Part shown: positions 1 through 8,239 of the stretch, piece by piece | Layout: each line of letters begins with the position of its first letter | Numbering within the stretch: position 1 is the stretch's first letter | Assembly: GCA_934464615.1 (NCBI GenBank) | Contig: CAKSKA010000001.1 | Location: 62,001 to 126,000, forward strand | DNA: 64,000 nucleotides | Direction of reading: 5' to 3' | Origin: an uncultured Eubacteriales bacterium | Lineage (GTDB): Bacteria > Bacillota > Clostridia > Oscillospirales > Acutalibacteraceae | The notes under the pieces: model-generated | Databases searched by the model: none | Told to the model about the DNA's origin: nothing | What the model saw: the letters and a program-made list of their open reading frames with translations, nothing else | Made by a program: the position numbers and the translations under genes

Positions 1-4
1 AACT

Positions 5-226
5 TTATTCAACTTCAACCATTTCGGCATCGGCTTTTCTTACCGAAAGTTCATAACCTCTTACGGTTATTTCAACCGGATCGCCGAGGGGAGCTACTTT
101 TCGTACCGAAATAACGGTACCTTTTGTAAGTCCCATATCCATAATGCGCCGCTTAACAGCGCCCTCGCCGTGAAGTTTTACAACCTTGACGGTTTGACCA
201 ACCTTCACTTCTTTCAGTGTTTTCAT
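5..226 (-). CDS. feoA: FeoA-domain protein (second of a tandem pair)
   Basis: A 73-residue SH3-like FeoA protein, which in other bacteria is a cytoplasmic partner of the FeoB ferrous-iron permease. The family pattern is visible: a start resembling 'VGQTVKV', then 'RRIMDMGLTKGT' and 'GDPVEITVRGYELSVRK' near the end. The length is normal for stand-alone FeoA. An AGGAGG ribosome site lies just upstream of the ATG. It is the distal gene of a two-FeoA operon transcribed towards the left edge, so a feoB gene is expected beyond position 1 but cannot be seen here. Confidence 0.93.
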   Translation of the reverse strand: MKTLKEVKVGQTVKVVKLHGEGAVKRRIMDMGLTKGTVISVRKVAPLGDPVEITVRGYELSVRKADAEMVEVE

Positions 227-252
227 ATGTATTTCCTCCTTTTATTTAAAAA

Positions 253-465
253 TCATATCATGATTTTTTGAGCCATTTCTTTGCTTATAGCAACGCGGGC
301 TTCTTTAACGTTTACAATAACATTTCCGCCCAATGCGTTTACTATTGTAACGTTACCGCCTACCACAAAGCCTAAATTTTCAAGATGTTTTTTTACTTCC
401 GGAGTTCCTCCGATTTTTTTTATAACATTTTCTTCACCAATATCTGCAAAAGACAGCGGCATCAT
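253..465 (-). CDS. feoA: FeoA-domain protein (first of a tandem pair)
   Basis: A 70-residue FeoA/SH3-like protein with 'KKHLENLGFVVGGNVTIV' and 'GGNVIVNVKEARVAI', matching the FeoA fold of a 'LG...G..V' helix followed by beta strands. It is promoter-proximal in the operon, 26 bp upstream of the second feoA. A GAGGGA ribosome site precedes the ATG. Two distinct FeoA proteins in tandem before feoB are common in Clostridia. Regulation is very probably by the DtxR/MntR-type protein encoded at 1040, because several TTAG-N6-CTAA operators cover the promoter. Confidence 0.9.
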   Translation of the reverse strand: MMPLSFADIGEENVIKKIGGTPEVKKHLENLGFVVGGNVTIVNALGGNVIVNVKEARVAISKEMAQKIMI

Positions 466-489
466 AATATATCCCTCGCTTTATGTAAG

Positions 490-557
490 TTAGTCTGTGA
501 TAATTTAAATTAGCATAGACTAACCGCAAAACTTAAACAATGGTTAGTCCTTGCTAA
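490..557. promoter_or_regulatory. Cluster of DtxR-type operators upstream of feoA
   Basis: Two exact TTAG-N6-CTAA palindromes are visible at 510-523 and 544-557, plus a degenerate one at 490-503 (ending ATAA). The 544-557 site is the centre of a perfect longer inverted repeat, 536-547 against 554-565. DtxR/IdeR-type iron boxes have the form TTAGGTTAGSCTAACCTAA, so these fit a metal-dependent repressor. They lie immediately downstream of the feoA -10 box, where bound repressor would block initiation. Confidence 0.8.
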
Positions 558-565
558 CCATTGTT

Positions 566-594
566 ATGATACACATTTTTTGTTATTTTGTCAA
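566..594 (-). promoter_or_regulatory. feoA promoter
   Basis: Read on the minus strand, a perfect -35 TTGACA (589-594) is followed after 17 bp by TATCAT (566-571). The transcription start would fall inside the long operator palindrome at 536-565, which implies direct repression of the feoA operon. Confidence 0.8.
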
Positions 595-639
595 TACATT
601 ATATATAATTTTTTTAAAATCGGAAAAATTTACAAATAG

Positions 640-669
640 TTAGCAATTGCTAATTAAAATGTTGTATAA
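640..669 (+). promoter_or_regulatory. Operator TTAG-N6-CTAA with a possible mntR promoter
   Basis: A third exact operator, TTAGCAATTGCTAA, occupies 640-653. A TATAAT box follows at about 664-669 and the operator would overlap a weak -35. This suggests autoregulated rightward transcription towards the DtxR/MntR gene, through the repeat element at 721-998. The operator is clear; the promoter is inference. Confidence 0.5.
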
Positions 670-720
670 TATTATCACGGCAGTATACACTTGAATTTTA
701 AGTGTTTAAATGCTATTATA

Positions 721-998
721 TTAGTGTGACAGGCTTGAACCTGTCACGGTTTCGCTCGCCGCCTTTTAGATTGCGGCTTTGCGTTTATTTTTGCAAGGTG
801 CCAGCCTTGCTGCAAATTTCTCGCTTCGCCGAAATCAAAATTCGGCGGCAGAAACTTGTAACCTATTGAAACTAAAAATTTTGTTATAAGACGAAGCCGA
901 TAAAACGCAGGAATACTGACGTATTTCAAGTTTTGAGGCAATGTATTATGCAAAATTTTGTTTCGTAGGCGTGACAGGTTCGAGTCCTGTCACACTAA
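721..998. repeat. Inverted-repeat element, copy 1 (278 bp, MITE-like)
   Basis: The ends are perfect 13-bp inverted repeats (TTAGTGTGACAGG at 721-733 and its complement at 986-998). They extend imperfectly to about 30 bp. Each end folds as a tRNA-like T-arm; the right arm has ACAGG/CCTGT around TTCGAGT. A related copy occurs at 61834-61994: 52 bp (747-798) and 71 bp (922-992) are identical in both, and the roughly 120 bp between is missing there. No transposase is encoded, and the 69-codon minus-strand reading frame inside looks incidental. No clear target-site duplication is seen. Confidence 0.8.
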
Positions 999-1039
999 GT
1001 ATGTTAAATCAAATTTTATAACACCAGGGAGACATAATT

Positions 1040-1411
1040 ATGCATTTACAGGAATCAGGGGAAATGTACCTTGAAACAATATTGGTTTTATCCGATAAGG
1101 AAAAGTTTGTCCGTTCGCTTGATGTTGCGGAGTATATGGGATTTTCAAAACCCAGCGTATCGCGCGCGGTGGGACTTTTAAAATCGGGCGGATATATTAC
1201 GGTCGATAAAGACGGTTTTTTATACCTTACCGATGCCGGCAGGGAAATTGCGGAAAAGATTTACGAGCGCCACACCCTGCTTACCGCCTTTTTAACAAAA
1301 TTGGGCGTTGATAAGGATGTTGCGGCGAACGACGCCTGCAAGATGGAGCATGATATAAGTGACGAATCTTTTGCAGCGATAAAAGCACACGTTTTCGGTA
1401 AAAAGGATTAA
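1040..1411 (+). CDS. DtxR/MntR-family metal-dependent repressor
   Basis: A 123-residue regulator with an N-terminal winged helix ('SLDVAEYMGFSKPSVSRAVGLLKSGG') and a dimerisation/metal-binding region containing 'YERHTLLTAFL' and 'CKMEHDIS'. These align with the H and E/H metal ligands of MntR ('YRHELL', 'GIEHHLS'), and 'GEMYLETIL' matches the N-terminal ligand helix. There is no C-terminal SH3 domain, so it is MntR-like in size rather than a full DtxR. It is divergent from the feoA pair and flanked by TTAG-N6-CTAA sites, which points to control of iron or manganese uptake. The start has a GGGAG ribosome site. Which metal it senses cannot be read from sequence alone. Confidence 0.9.
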   Translation: MHLQESGEMYLETILVLSDKEKFVRSLDVAEYMGFSKPSVSRAVGLLKSGGYITVDKDGFLYLTDAGREIAEKIYERHTLLTAFLTKLGVDKDVAANDACKMEHDISDESFAAIKAHVFGKKD

Positions 1412-1555
1412 GTCGTATTGAGGAAAGATTTACATAATATTGTCGAAAACGGTCACGGTGGATAACTTTTTTACGGGTTTTAGGGGCGTTATCAACGTTT
1501 TCCACCGACTTATCAACATTTTTATGTAAACTGCGGTGGAAATGTCAGTGTATAA

Positions 1556-1598
1556 AATCGGCAGTCTGTCAAAAGGCAGACTGCCGATTTTTGTTTTG
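1556..1598 (+). terminator. Intrinsic terminator after the mntR-like gene
   Basis: A 13-bp stem (AATCGGCAGTCTG at 1556-1568 pairing with 1577-1589) is followed by a T-rich tract. It sits between convergent genes and could also serve the minus-strand operon ending at 1617. Confidence 0.85.
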
Positions 1599-1616
1599 TA
1601 ATTAAGATTTTACAGG

Positions 1617-4382
1617 CTATTTTGCAGAGCCGTCCGGCAAGACCAGATTGTTGCCGACATTTTTCCAGTTATTTTTATTCTTGGCATTTTTATTGTCGAC
1701 TCTGTACCAGTTGCCCGGCAGGTATTGATTTCCGTTGTTTTCGTTAACGTCCCAGTTGTATGATTCGAAAACATAAATAGGATTTTTGTCCTTGTAATCG
1801 GAACTGATTTTGTTCCCGGTAAACGGATTTGTCGGGTTTTCTATAATTCCCTGTGCCGCCAGAGCCGGAACATCTGCATTAGTCATAAATTCATCCGAGA
1901 AAGTAAATTCCTCAGCACCGAAATCCTTGACCATAAGCAACGGATAAAAATACTCAAGATCCAAACCGTTTGATAAAATATAGTCGTCATTGTGTGCCAA
2001 ATCTCTGCCGTGGTCTGCAACAAGGATTATTCTGGTGTTATCATAAACGTTGTTTTTACGCAAATAATCAAACCATTGTCCCAGTTTAAGCATCGCCGCC
2101 ATATTTGTCTGGTAGTGGATATACTGTTCGCCGTTTTCCATTTTCAGCGTAACGCCGTTTACGGTAAACCTGTCACGGTGGGTTGCATCGTATTCGGTAT
2201 TGTCAACTTCTTCCGTCGGGGTATAGTCAGGCTCGGAAAGCAGCATAGGCTCATGCGTCAGGTTATTTGACATAAACAGGAATGTATTTTTGTCACTGTC
2301 GGAATAATGTGTTATTTGCGAAAGATTATCAAGTACGTTATACGCATTTATAAAATTATCGTACAATCCTGTCGATTTATGTTCGTTTTCTCTTGTCTGA
2401 TTTACGGCTGCACTTACGTTTTTAACATCGCTGCGATAATAATTGCCGTTATTATAAATGTATTTTTGCGCGGCAACGGGGCTTATTTTCATAAGACTGT
2501 ACATAAAGAAGTTACGCATATTGTTGTCCGACCAGTTTTGGTATGTTTGATGTGATTCGTACATACCGTCGGTTACATATGCCTTAATATCGGGAGCGTC
2601 CTCAAAAACGGTAAGGTCTGCTGTCCACTGATAATTTGCATAAACCGGATCAAAAACCGTTACATCGAAATTGTTATTATTAAACAGAGTCGGCATAAGT
2701 TTCACGGCCTCGTTGTGCTTGTCCACCAACTTTTCGTCTTTGCGTTTATTAACGTTTTCTATAGTGTAGTCATATCCGCCCAATAAAGCCGGTGTACCGA
2801 AATTTGTATAAGCACCGAAGGAAACGACATTTGTGTATGCCGTAAATCCGGCAAATTGTTTCTTTAATTCCGGTTTTTCGTTGAATATGTAGGGCACATA
2901 CTCGCCCATGGCTCTGTCCAGCATAATAACAACAACATTTTTGCCGTTTTTGCTTAATGTATAACTTGCAACTTCTCCGCTGCTTTCGGCATTTTGCTTT
3001 ATGCTTTTAACTTGTTGATTAATGTTGACGGCGTCTATCGGTATCATAACCAAAAGCGCTGCCGTAACAACGGCAAATACTTTAAAAATATGCTTATTAA
3101 GTAGGGTAAATGCAAAATACATTACTACTGCTGTAAGTATTATTACGGCAAGGTTTATAAGCAATTCCGAATTTGCAAAGGCAATGCCCTTTTCAAAGCC
3201 GAGGGAGGAAGAAAGTATACCGAGATTTTTGCCGAAGAACATAAAGTCAACAACGGCAACACCGGATAATATCCAAATTCCTTTTTCAAATAATATCTTT
3301 GTTTTCGGGGTTGAAAGCCAATAAAAAATACCAAGCCAAATTACAAACGCACCCACTGCCAAGCAAAAACTGCTTACTGCAAACCAAATCGGATTTTGGT
3401 AATTTCTGATATTAACAAATTCCTGCGCCGAAGATTTTATTACGGTAATGGGGATAAACAAACCCGTAAACAGCGCCATAAAAACTCCGCCGGCAAAAAA
3501 TATTTTTTTGTTTGACTTTATTTTGCGTTCGGTATCGCCTGTGCTTTTAGCCTTTACAATATTAACAATAAGGGGTAATTGCAAAGCAATGCCGAGAAGT
3601 ATTACAAAAAGCTTTTTTACAATAGTCGGAGCTTGATAGAAGAATAATCCGTCCGCAAACAGCAGAGCGCCTGCAACCGAAAACAAAATGCCCAATACTT
3701 TGCCCGGATTTTTAAGTTTATAGAATATTGTTTTAATTAATGAGAAAATGTTGTTCAGTGTCCAGTAAAATACCAAACCCGACGGTGAAGTATAAAGGAA
3801 AAACAGGAAAAATACCGCCATTGAATAAAGCTGGATTTTGGTTTTAGGCGTAGCGCCCTTTGTAAAAATAATGCACGAAACCAAATTAACGGCAGTCATA
3901 ATTATAGGCAGAATATTCAGGTGGAAACTGCCGATTGTAATAAGTCCGTCAGGTGCGCCGAGGTCGGCAATAGGACCGAAGGACACACCTTTTATAAGTT
4001 CAAGACCGGATAAAAAGCGATAAGCGGAAATAAAGAAAGGAATTTCCAAAAACAGAGAAATCGCACCGCGCAGAACATATGTAGGCTTATAGTTGTTTTG
4101 CCGATAATATGTCTGCAAAATCATCATTTTTTCGTCACCGCGGAATGTCTTTTTAATATGGGTGACGCCTTGATGCAAGCGCGCTTCCATATCGCGTTCT
4201 TCTTCCTGCATTGCGTCAGCCCTTTTGTAAAGCGGCAAAACAAGAAAGTTCATTACAAGGCTTAATACTATAATGGAAAGTCCCGGATTTTCTATAAATT
4301 TGTTTGCAAAAACATAAATCACTTCAAACAAAAGCTGAAGCGGCTTAAAAAGCAACGTATCAATTATTCCGAAAAATGTCAC
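1617..4382 (-). CDS. YidC/Oxa1 insertase fused to an LTA-synthase-like sulfatase-fold enzyme
   Basis: A 921-residue membrane protein. Residues 1-225 match the YidC/Oxa1 insertase core (membrane helices near 10-53, 'YKRADAMQEEERDMEARL' cytoplasmic loop, helices near 105-220 with 'SGLVFYWTLNNIFSLIKT'). About six more helices follow (230-450), then an extracellular sulfatase/alkaline-phosphatase-fold domain: 'VVIMLDRAMG' (metal-ligand D489), 'GTPALLGG' (candidate nucleophile T530), 'LTHEPML', and 'LVADHGRD' (D/H metal ligands). Such domains transfer phospho-alcohol groups to envelope polymers, as LtaS does. The start is GTG, 7 nt after GGAGGG, 2 bp downstream of the glycerophosphotransferase gene. 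The fusion is unusual. Insertase activity, transferase activity or both are possible. Confidence 0.8.
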   Translation of the reverse strand: MTFFGIIDTLLFKPLQLLFEVIYVFANKFIENPGLSIIVLSLVMNFLVLPLYKRADAMQEEERDMEARLHQGVTHIKKTFRGDEKMMILQTYYRQNNYKPTYVLRGAISLFLEIPFFISAYRFLSGLELIKGVSFGPIADLGAPDGLITIGSFHLNILPIIMTAVNLVSCIIFTKGATPKTKIQLYSMAVFFLFFLYTSPSGLVFYWTLNNIFSLIKTIFYKLKNPGKVLGILFSVAGALLFADGLFFYQAPTIVKKLFVILLGIALQLPLIVNIVKAKSTGDTERKIKSNKKIFFAGGVFMALFTGLFIPITVIKSSAQEFVNIRNYQNPIWFAVSSFCLAVGAFVIWLGIFYWLSTPKTKILFEKGIWILSGVAVVDFMFFGKNLGILSSSLGFEKGIAFANSELLINLAVIILTAVVMYFAFTLLNKHIFKVFAVVTAALLVMIPIDAVNINQQVKSIKQNAESSGEVASYTLSKNGKNVVVIMLDRAMGEYVPYIFNEKPELKKQFAGFTAYTNVVSFGAYTNFGTPALLGGYDYTIENVNKRKDEKLVDKHNEAVKLMPTLFNNNNFDVTVFDPVYANYQWTADLTVFEDAPDIKAYVTDGMYESHQTYQNWSDNNMRNFFMYSLMKISPVAAQKYIYNNGNYYRSDVKNVSAAVNQTRENEHKSTGLYDNFINAYNVLDNLSQITHYSDSDKNTFLFMSNNLTHEPMLLSEPDYTPTEEVDNTEYDATHRDRFTVNGVTLKMENGEQYIHYQTNMAAMLKLGQWFDYLRKNNVYDNTRIILVADHGRDLAHNDDYILSNGLDLEYFYPLLMVKDFGAEEFTFSDEFMTNADVPALAAQGIIENPTNPFTGNKISSDYKDKNPIYVFESYNWDVNENNGNQYLPGNWYRVDNKNAKNKNNWKNVGNNLVLPDGSAK

Positions 4383-4384
4383 TG

Positions 4385-5623
4385 TTAACCCTCCGTTTTT
4401 GTTTCTTTAAGTTGATTAAGTTTGTTAATAAGGTAATCGGCGGCACGGGCAGCACCCTCGCCCGGATGCACCCATGTTTGCTGACGCGCGGTTTCGCGTC
4501 CCTGTGCGTATTTAGGATCGGTCAGACATTCCTGTACCATTTCTTTAAGCGAGTCAAAGTTTTCCGTTGTCAACTGTTTGCCGATTTTCGGCAGAATTTC
4601 AAATGTCCAGTACGGTGTATCCAACCACCAACAGTCATACGGACTTTTATCGAATTTTGTATCTGCGTAAATAACCGGTTTATCGTAAACCAATGTGAAA
4701 TCAAAAATAACGCCTGAAAAATCGGAAATTAAAATATCTGCTTTTTTAAGTACCTCAAAGTTATCGTTATCTCTGTTCCATTCAAGGTGATCCGACGACG
4801 GATACGCAGTCATCAATTCGTTTATAAGGTCCGCCTCGGAAACATATGACTGCGGATGCGGTCTGACAATTACGTCAAATCCGTCGGACAAAAGTTTTTC
4901 TATAATTTTACCGCCGAATTTATTGAAAATAGAGCTTTTACCCCAAGACGGGGCAATAAGCACGGTGGTAGGATGCTCTGCCGCAGGGGCGGAAAGTTCC
5001 AGACGTTTTTTCATCTCATCCATATAGGGAATACCTATTTCAACAATTTCCTTTGCCGGAAGATTACGCTTTGCTTCAAGTGCGCGCAGGTCGCGTATCT
5101 GATATTCGCCCGAAACAAAAACGGTATCGTAATAATCAAGTCCGAACATCCTGTAACCCGCAACCTCATTAGCGGCGTGGAGAATATGTACATAACAATC
5201 AACATCTCTTGAACGCTTCCACTGGTATACGTCAAGTCCCGGTGTAGAGGAAAGGAGAATATTTGCACGCAAAAAGTTAAGCTTTGCAAACGCCTTGTTT
5301 CCTTCGCCTATAAATTCACCGTGGATATGGTCTAAGTTGCTGCTTAAAGCGGGATCGTCCGGCGATGCCGTCATATAAACAACGTCTACACCGCGGCTGT
5401 CAAGTTCACGGCAAACAGGTTCCATAACATTCCAATACCTCTTGTCGTCCACAAATACGGCAAGCGGAATTTTCTGCTGTTCATGCTCGGTATTTTTACC
5501 GCCGCTTAATAAAAAGCGCAGTTTTATAATCCACCCTTTAAGCAAAAAATTCAATGCCCCTATTATGCCGATTAAAATGGCAAAAAGCATACTTCCCGTT
5601 CCGGGATCGATGTACAATCTCAT
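4385..5623 (-). CDS. CDP-glycerol:polyglycerophosphate glycerophosphotransferase-like protein (TagB/TagF family)
   Basis: A 412-residue protein with an N-terminal membrane anchor (about residues 8-35) and a GT-B-like glycerophosphotransferase domain. Family signatures include 'HILHAANE', 'YDTVFVSGEYQ', 'VLIAPSWGKSS', 'DVIVRPHPQS' and 'ILISDFSGVIFDF'. Members build teichoic-acid-type polyol-phosphate chains at the inner membrane face. The start (MRLYID) was chosen because AAGGAGAGA lies just upstream; a longer reading exists without a ribosome site. Its ATG overlaps the TGA of the CPBP protease gene, and its stop is 2 bp before the YidC-sulfatase start, so the three are co-transcribed. Substrate (glycerol versus other polyol phosphate) is not resolved. 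Confidence 0.85.
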   Translation of the reverse strand: MRLYIDPGTGSMLFAILIGIIGALNFLLKGWIIKLRFLLSGGKNTEHEQQKIPLAVFVDDKRYWNVMEPVCRELDSRGVDVVYMTASPDDPALSSNLDHIHGEFIGEGNKAFAKLNFLRANILLSSTPGLDVYQWKRSRDVDCYVHILHAANEVAGYRMFGLDYYDTVFVSGEYQIRDLRALEAKRNLPAKEIVEIGIPYMDEMKKRLELSAPAAEHPTTVLIAPSWGKSSIFNKFGGKIIEKLLSDGFDVIVRPHPQSYVSEADLINELMTAYPSSDHLEWNRDNDNFEVLKKADILISDFSGVIFDFTLVYDKPVIYADTKFDKSPYDCWWLDTPYWTFEILPKIGKQLTTENFDSLKEMVQECLTDPKYAQGRETARQQTWVHPGEGAARAADYLINKLNQLKETKTEG

Positions 5624-6294
5624 ATATTTCTCTCCTTCGATTTTATCATCCAAACGCCCGTTATGATATTACAAACCGCTATAAGCATAAAAGCAACCGT
5701 ATTTGCAGTTGTAGATTTTTCAAAATTAACGGCACTGCCGAAAAAATTTATTACCGCATGAATACAGACGGCAGGCAAAAGACTTTTATATAAAAATACC
5801 GCTGCACAAAGCGCAAAACCCGTCGCCGCAGCGCATAAAGCCTGCAACAGTACAACGTCTGCAGCGGCTGAAAAAAAGTTAATGCAATGGAATACCCCGA
5901 ACAGCAAACCGTTTACAGCCGAAACGAGAATTAAATTTTGTTTGAAAAGGACGCTGAGCTTTTTAAGTAAATACCCGCGGAAAGCGAATTCTTCCGCTAT
6001 ACCGCACAACACGGATGTTACACATCCGAAAAGATTAAACGAAAAACTTCCGCCGTGCAAGCAAAGGTAAACAATATCCCATAAAGGTAAAAGGGAAAAA
6101 GGCAGCATAAAAACTTTCTTGCCCTGCACTTTTTTAAATACTGTCCCGTATTTTCGCTTTATATAAAATATATATGTACAAGCAAGAAACACTGCCAACA
6201 TAAGCGAAGTTGCACTATGCGGCACGCCTGCCTTATTTGAAATATACTCGCCCAAATAAAATGTCAACCCGTATATTATCACAATAAGGAGCAT
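5620..6294 (-). CDS. CPBP-family intramembrane metalloprotease (Abi/CAAX-like)
   Basis: About 224 residues with several membrane helices and the three CPBP motifs: 'EEFAFRGYLL' (E101, E102, R106), 'FGVFH' (H136) and 'HAVINF' (H179, N183), counted from the chosen start. These place catalytic residues in the membrane as in Rce1-type proteases. The start at 6294 follows AAGGGA by 9 nt and lies downstream of a good promoter; earlier ATGs would overlap that promoter. It is first in the operon with the glycerophosphotransferase and YidC-sulfatase genes. The physiological substrate is unknown. Confidence 0.85.
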   Translation of the reverse strand: MLLIVIIYGLTFYLGEYISNKAGVPHSATSLMLAVFLACTYIFYIKRKYGTVFKKVQGKKVFMLPFSLLPLWDIVYLCLHGGSFSFNLFGCVTSVLCGIAEEFAFRGYLLKKLSVLFKQNLILVSAVNGLLFGVFHCINFFSAAADVVLLQALCAAATGFALCAAVFLYKSLLPAVCIHAVINFFGSAVNFEKSTTANTVAFMLIAVCNIITGVWMIKSKERNI

Positions 6295-6337
6295 AGAACA
6301 AAATCCCTTCATCAGACGGCAAAATACACACAAGGTC

Positions 6338-6366
6338 ATTATACGCCGATTGCACAAAAATTGCAA
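6338..6366 (-). promoter_or_regulatory. Promoter of the CPBP-glycerophosphotransferase-YidC operon
   Basis: On the minus strand, TTGCAA (6361-6366), 17 bp, TATAAT (6338-6343). It lies back to back with the licC-licA promoter, leaving 13 bp between the two -35 boxes. Confidence 0.75.
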
Positions 6367-6379
6367 GAAAAAACAATAC

Positions 6380-6408
6380 TTGACAAAACGGCATTTATAG
6401 TTCATAAT
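6380..6408 (+). promoter_or_regulatory. Promoter of the choline-kinase/cytidylyltransferase operon
   Basis: TTGACA (6380-6385), 17 bp, CATAAT (6403-6408). The expected start of transcription near 6415 excludes the upstream GTG at 6411 as a start codon and supports the ATG at 6453. Confidence 0.8.
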
Positions 6409-6452
6409 AGGTGGTGCATTATTCAAAATTGAACGCATTAGGGGTAACTGTT

Positions 6453-8228
6453 ATGTTGACAAAATCGCAGTTTGAAGGATTGCACTACATTTTAAATAAT
6501 CAGGATAACCGCAAGCTGCTTTCGCAGCGGGCAATAGCACAGGGTACGGGTAAGTCGCTCGGCAATGTAAACGCTGTTGTCAGGGATTTGCAGGCATCCG
6601 GATTTATTGATGACGGTATGGGTATTACCGAAGCGGGAAGAAAGGCGCTTGAGCCTTACAAGGTAGATAACGCCGTTATTATGGCTGCCGGAATGAGCAC
6701 AAGGTTTGCTCCGCTGTCCTACGAAAAGCCTAAGGCACTTTTAAAAGTTAAAGGCGATATTTTAATCGAGCGCGAGATTCTTCAGTTAAAAGAAGCGGGA
6801 ATTAACGATATTACCGTAGTTGTAGGCTATATGAAGGAAAAACTTTTCTATCTTGAAGAAAAATTCGGTGTAAAAATCGTAGTTAACGAAAATTACCATC
6901 TTTACAACAATCCTTCAACGCTTATGCTTGTAAAGGACAAGTTAAAGAATACATATATTTGTTCTTCGGATAATTATTTTGAGTTTAATCCGTTTGAAAG
7001 CCATGTGTACAGGGCGTATTATTCCGCAATGTACAGCAAAGGAAAAACCGACGAGTATTGTATGACGACAGACAGTAAAGGCCGTATTACAAAAATAGAT
7101 GTCGGCGGAAGCGACGCATGGTATATGATAGGTCACGTTTATTTTGACCGCAAGTTCAGCGAAACCTTTACCGAAATTCTGGAAAAAGAGTATGACAGTA
7201 TCATAACCAAAACAGGACTTTGGGAAGACCTTTACGCAAGGCATATCCGCGAACTTGAAATGTATGTAAGAAAGTACGACGGCGGAATAAGGGAGTTCGA
7301 CTCACTTGACGAACTGAGAACCTTTGACAACGAATATATTACGAATACCGATTCTTATATTTTTGATAATATCTGCTCGGTTCTCGGCTGTTCACCCGAA
7401 AATATAGAAAATATTGTGCCGATAAAAACGGGACTTACCAATCTTTCCTTTAAGTTTACCTGTAACGGTAAACATTACGTTTACCGCCATCCCGGTGTCG
7501 GAACGGACTCGTATATAAACCGCAAGTCCGAAGCCGAGGCAATGAATGCGGCAAAGGAACTCGGCCTTGACGATACCTTTATTTATATAGATAAAGATAA
7601 GGGTTGGAAAATATCACATTATATCGAAGACGCTGTTACGCTTGACTACCATAACAGACAGCAGGTTGAGCAGTCTATGCGTATGCTCCGCAAATTGCAC
7701 ACAAGCGGAATAAATGTAAGCGGTAAGTTTGACATTTGGGAAAAGATAAACGACTTTTACGGTAAACTTGACGGTTCGGATACATCTGATTTTACGGGTA
7801 TGAACGAAATCAGGGAAACAATGAGTGCAATAAACGATTATTTAAGGCAGGAAAACAGTTTGCCTTGTTTGTGCCATTGCGACAGTTACGATCCTAATTT
7901 TCTTTTGGATAAACAGGGAAAAATGTATTTAATAGACTGGGAATATGCCGGCATGTCGGATCCGGGCAGCGATATAGGCACATTTATTGCCTGTTCCGAT
8001 TATACGGTAGAACAGGCAGATGAAATAATTGAAATTTATCTTGACCGCAAACCGACGCCGCAGGAACGCAGACATTATATAGGTTATGTTGCATTGGTTG
8101 CGTATTTCTGGTTTTTATGGGCGCTTTATCAGGAAAAATGCGCTAAGCACACAGGGGAATACCTTTATATATGGTATAAATATTCAAAGCAGTACGGCAA
8201 ACTTGCTTTGGATTTATATAAAAATTGA
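6453..8228 (+). CDS. Fusion of winged-helix, LicC-like cytidylyltransferase and LicA-like choline kinase domains
   Basis: A 591-residue three-domain protein. Residues 1-70 form a MarR-like winged helix ('LLSQRAIAQGTGKSLGNVNA'). Residues 73-300 are a sugar-nucleotidyltransferase fold starting 'AVIMAAGMSTRF' with 'KPKALLKVKG', as in LicC CTP:phosphocholine cytidylyltransferase. Residues 305-591 are a choline/ethanolamine kinase with the catalytic loop 'CHCDSYDPN' (about 473-481) and 'LIDWEYAG' (about 492). Together these would phosphorylate an amino alcohol and activate it as a CDP derivative. The ATG follows AGGGG by 8 nt. It is first of a three-gene operon ending in a permease. Choline is the best-known substrate of the family, but ethanolamine or another alcohol is possible. 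Confidence 0.85.
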   Translation: MLTKSQFEGLHYILNNQDNRKLLSQRAIAQGTGKSLGNVNAVVRDLQASGFIDDGMGITEAGRKALEPYKVDNAVIMAAGMSTRFAPLSYEKPKALLKVKGDILIEREILQLKEAGINDITVVVGYMKEKLFYLEEKFGVKIVVNENYHLYNNPSTLMLVKDKLKNTYICSSDNYFEFNPFESHVYRAYYSAMYSKGKTDEYCMTTDSKGRITKIDVGGSDAWYMIGHVYFDRKFSETFTEILEKEYDSIITKTGLWEDLYARHIRELEMYVRKYDGGIREFDSLDELRTFDNEYITNTDSYIFDNICSVLGCSPENIENIVPIKTGLTNLSFKFTCNGKHYVYRHPGVGTDSYINRKSEAEAMNAAKELGLDDTFIYIDKDKGWKISHYIEDAVTLDYHNRQQVEQSMRMLRKLHTSGINVSGKFDIWEKINDFYGKLDGSDTSDFTGMNEIRETMSAINDYLRQENSLPCLCHCDSYDPNFLLDKQGKMYLIDWEYAGMSDPGSDIGTFIACSDYTVEQADEIIEIYLDRKPTPQERRHYIGYVALVAYFWFLWALYQEKCAKHTGEYLYIWYKYSKQYGKLALDLYKN

Positions 8229-8239
8229 GGAGGAGAATC

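Noticed and set aside
744..953. A 69-codon reading frame on the minus strand inside the repeat element
   Set aside because: It lies wholly within the inverted-repeat element, has no clear ribosome site, and most of it is deleted in the second copy. It is treated as incidental.
971..998. T-arm-like sequence at the ends of the inverted-repeat element as a tRNA gene
   Set aside because: There is a good T-arm, but no anticodon arm or D-arm and no CCA; the motif occurs at both ends in inverted orientation, so it is not a functional tRNA.
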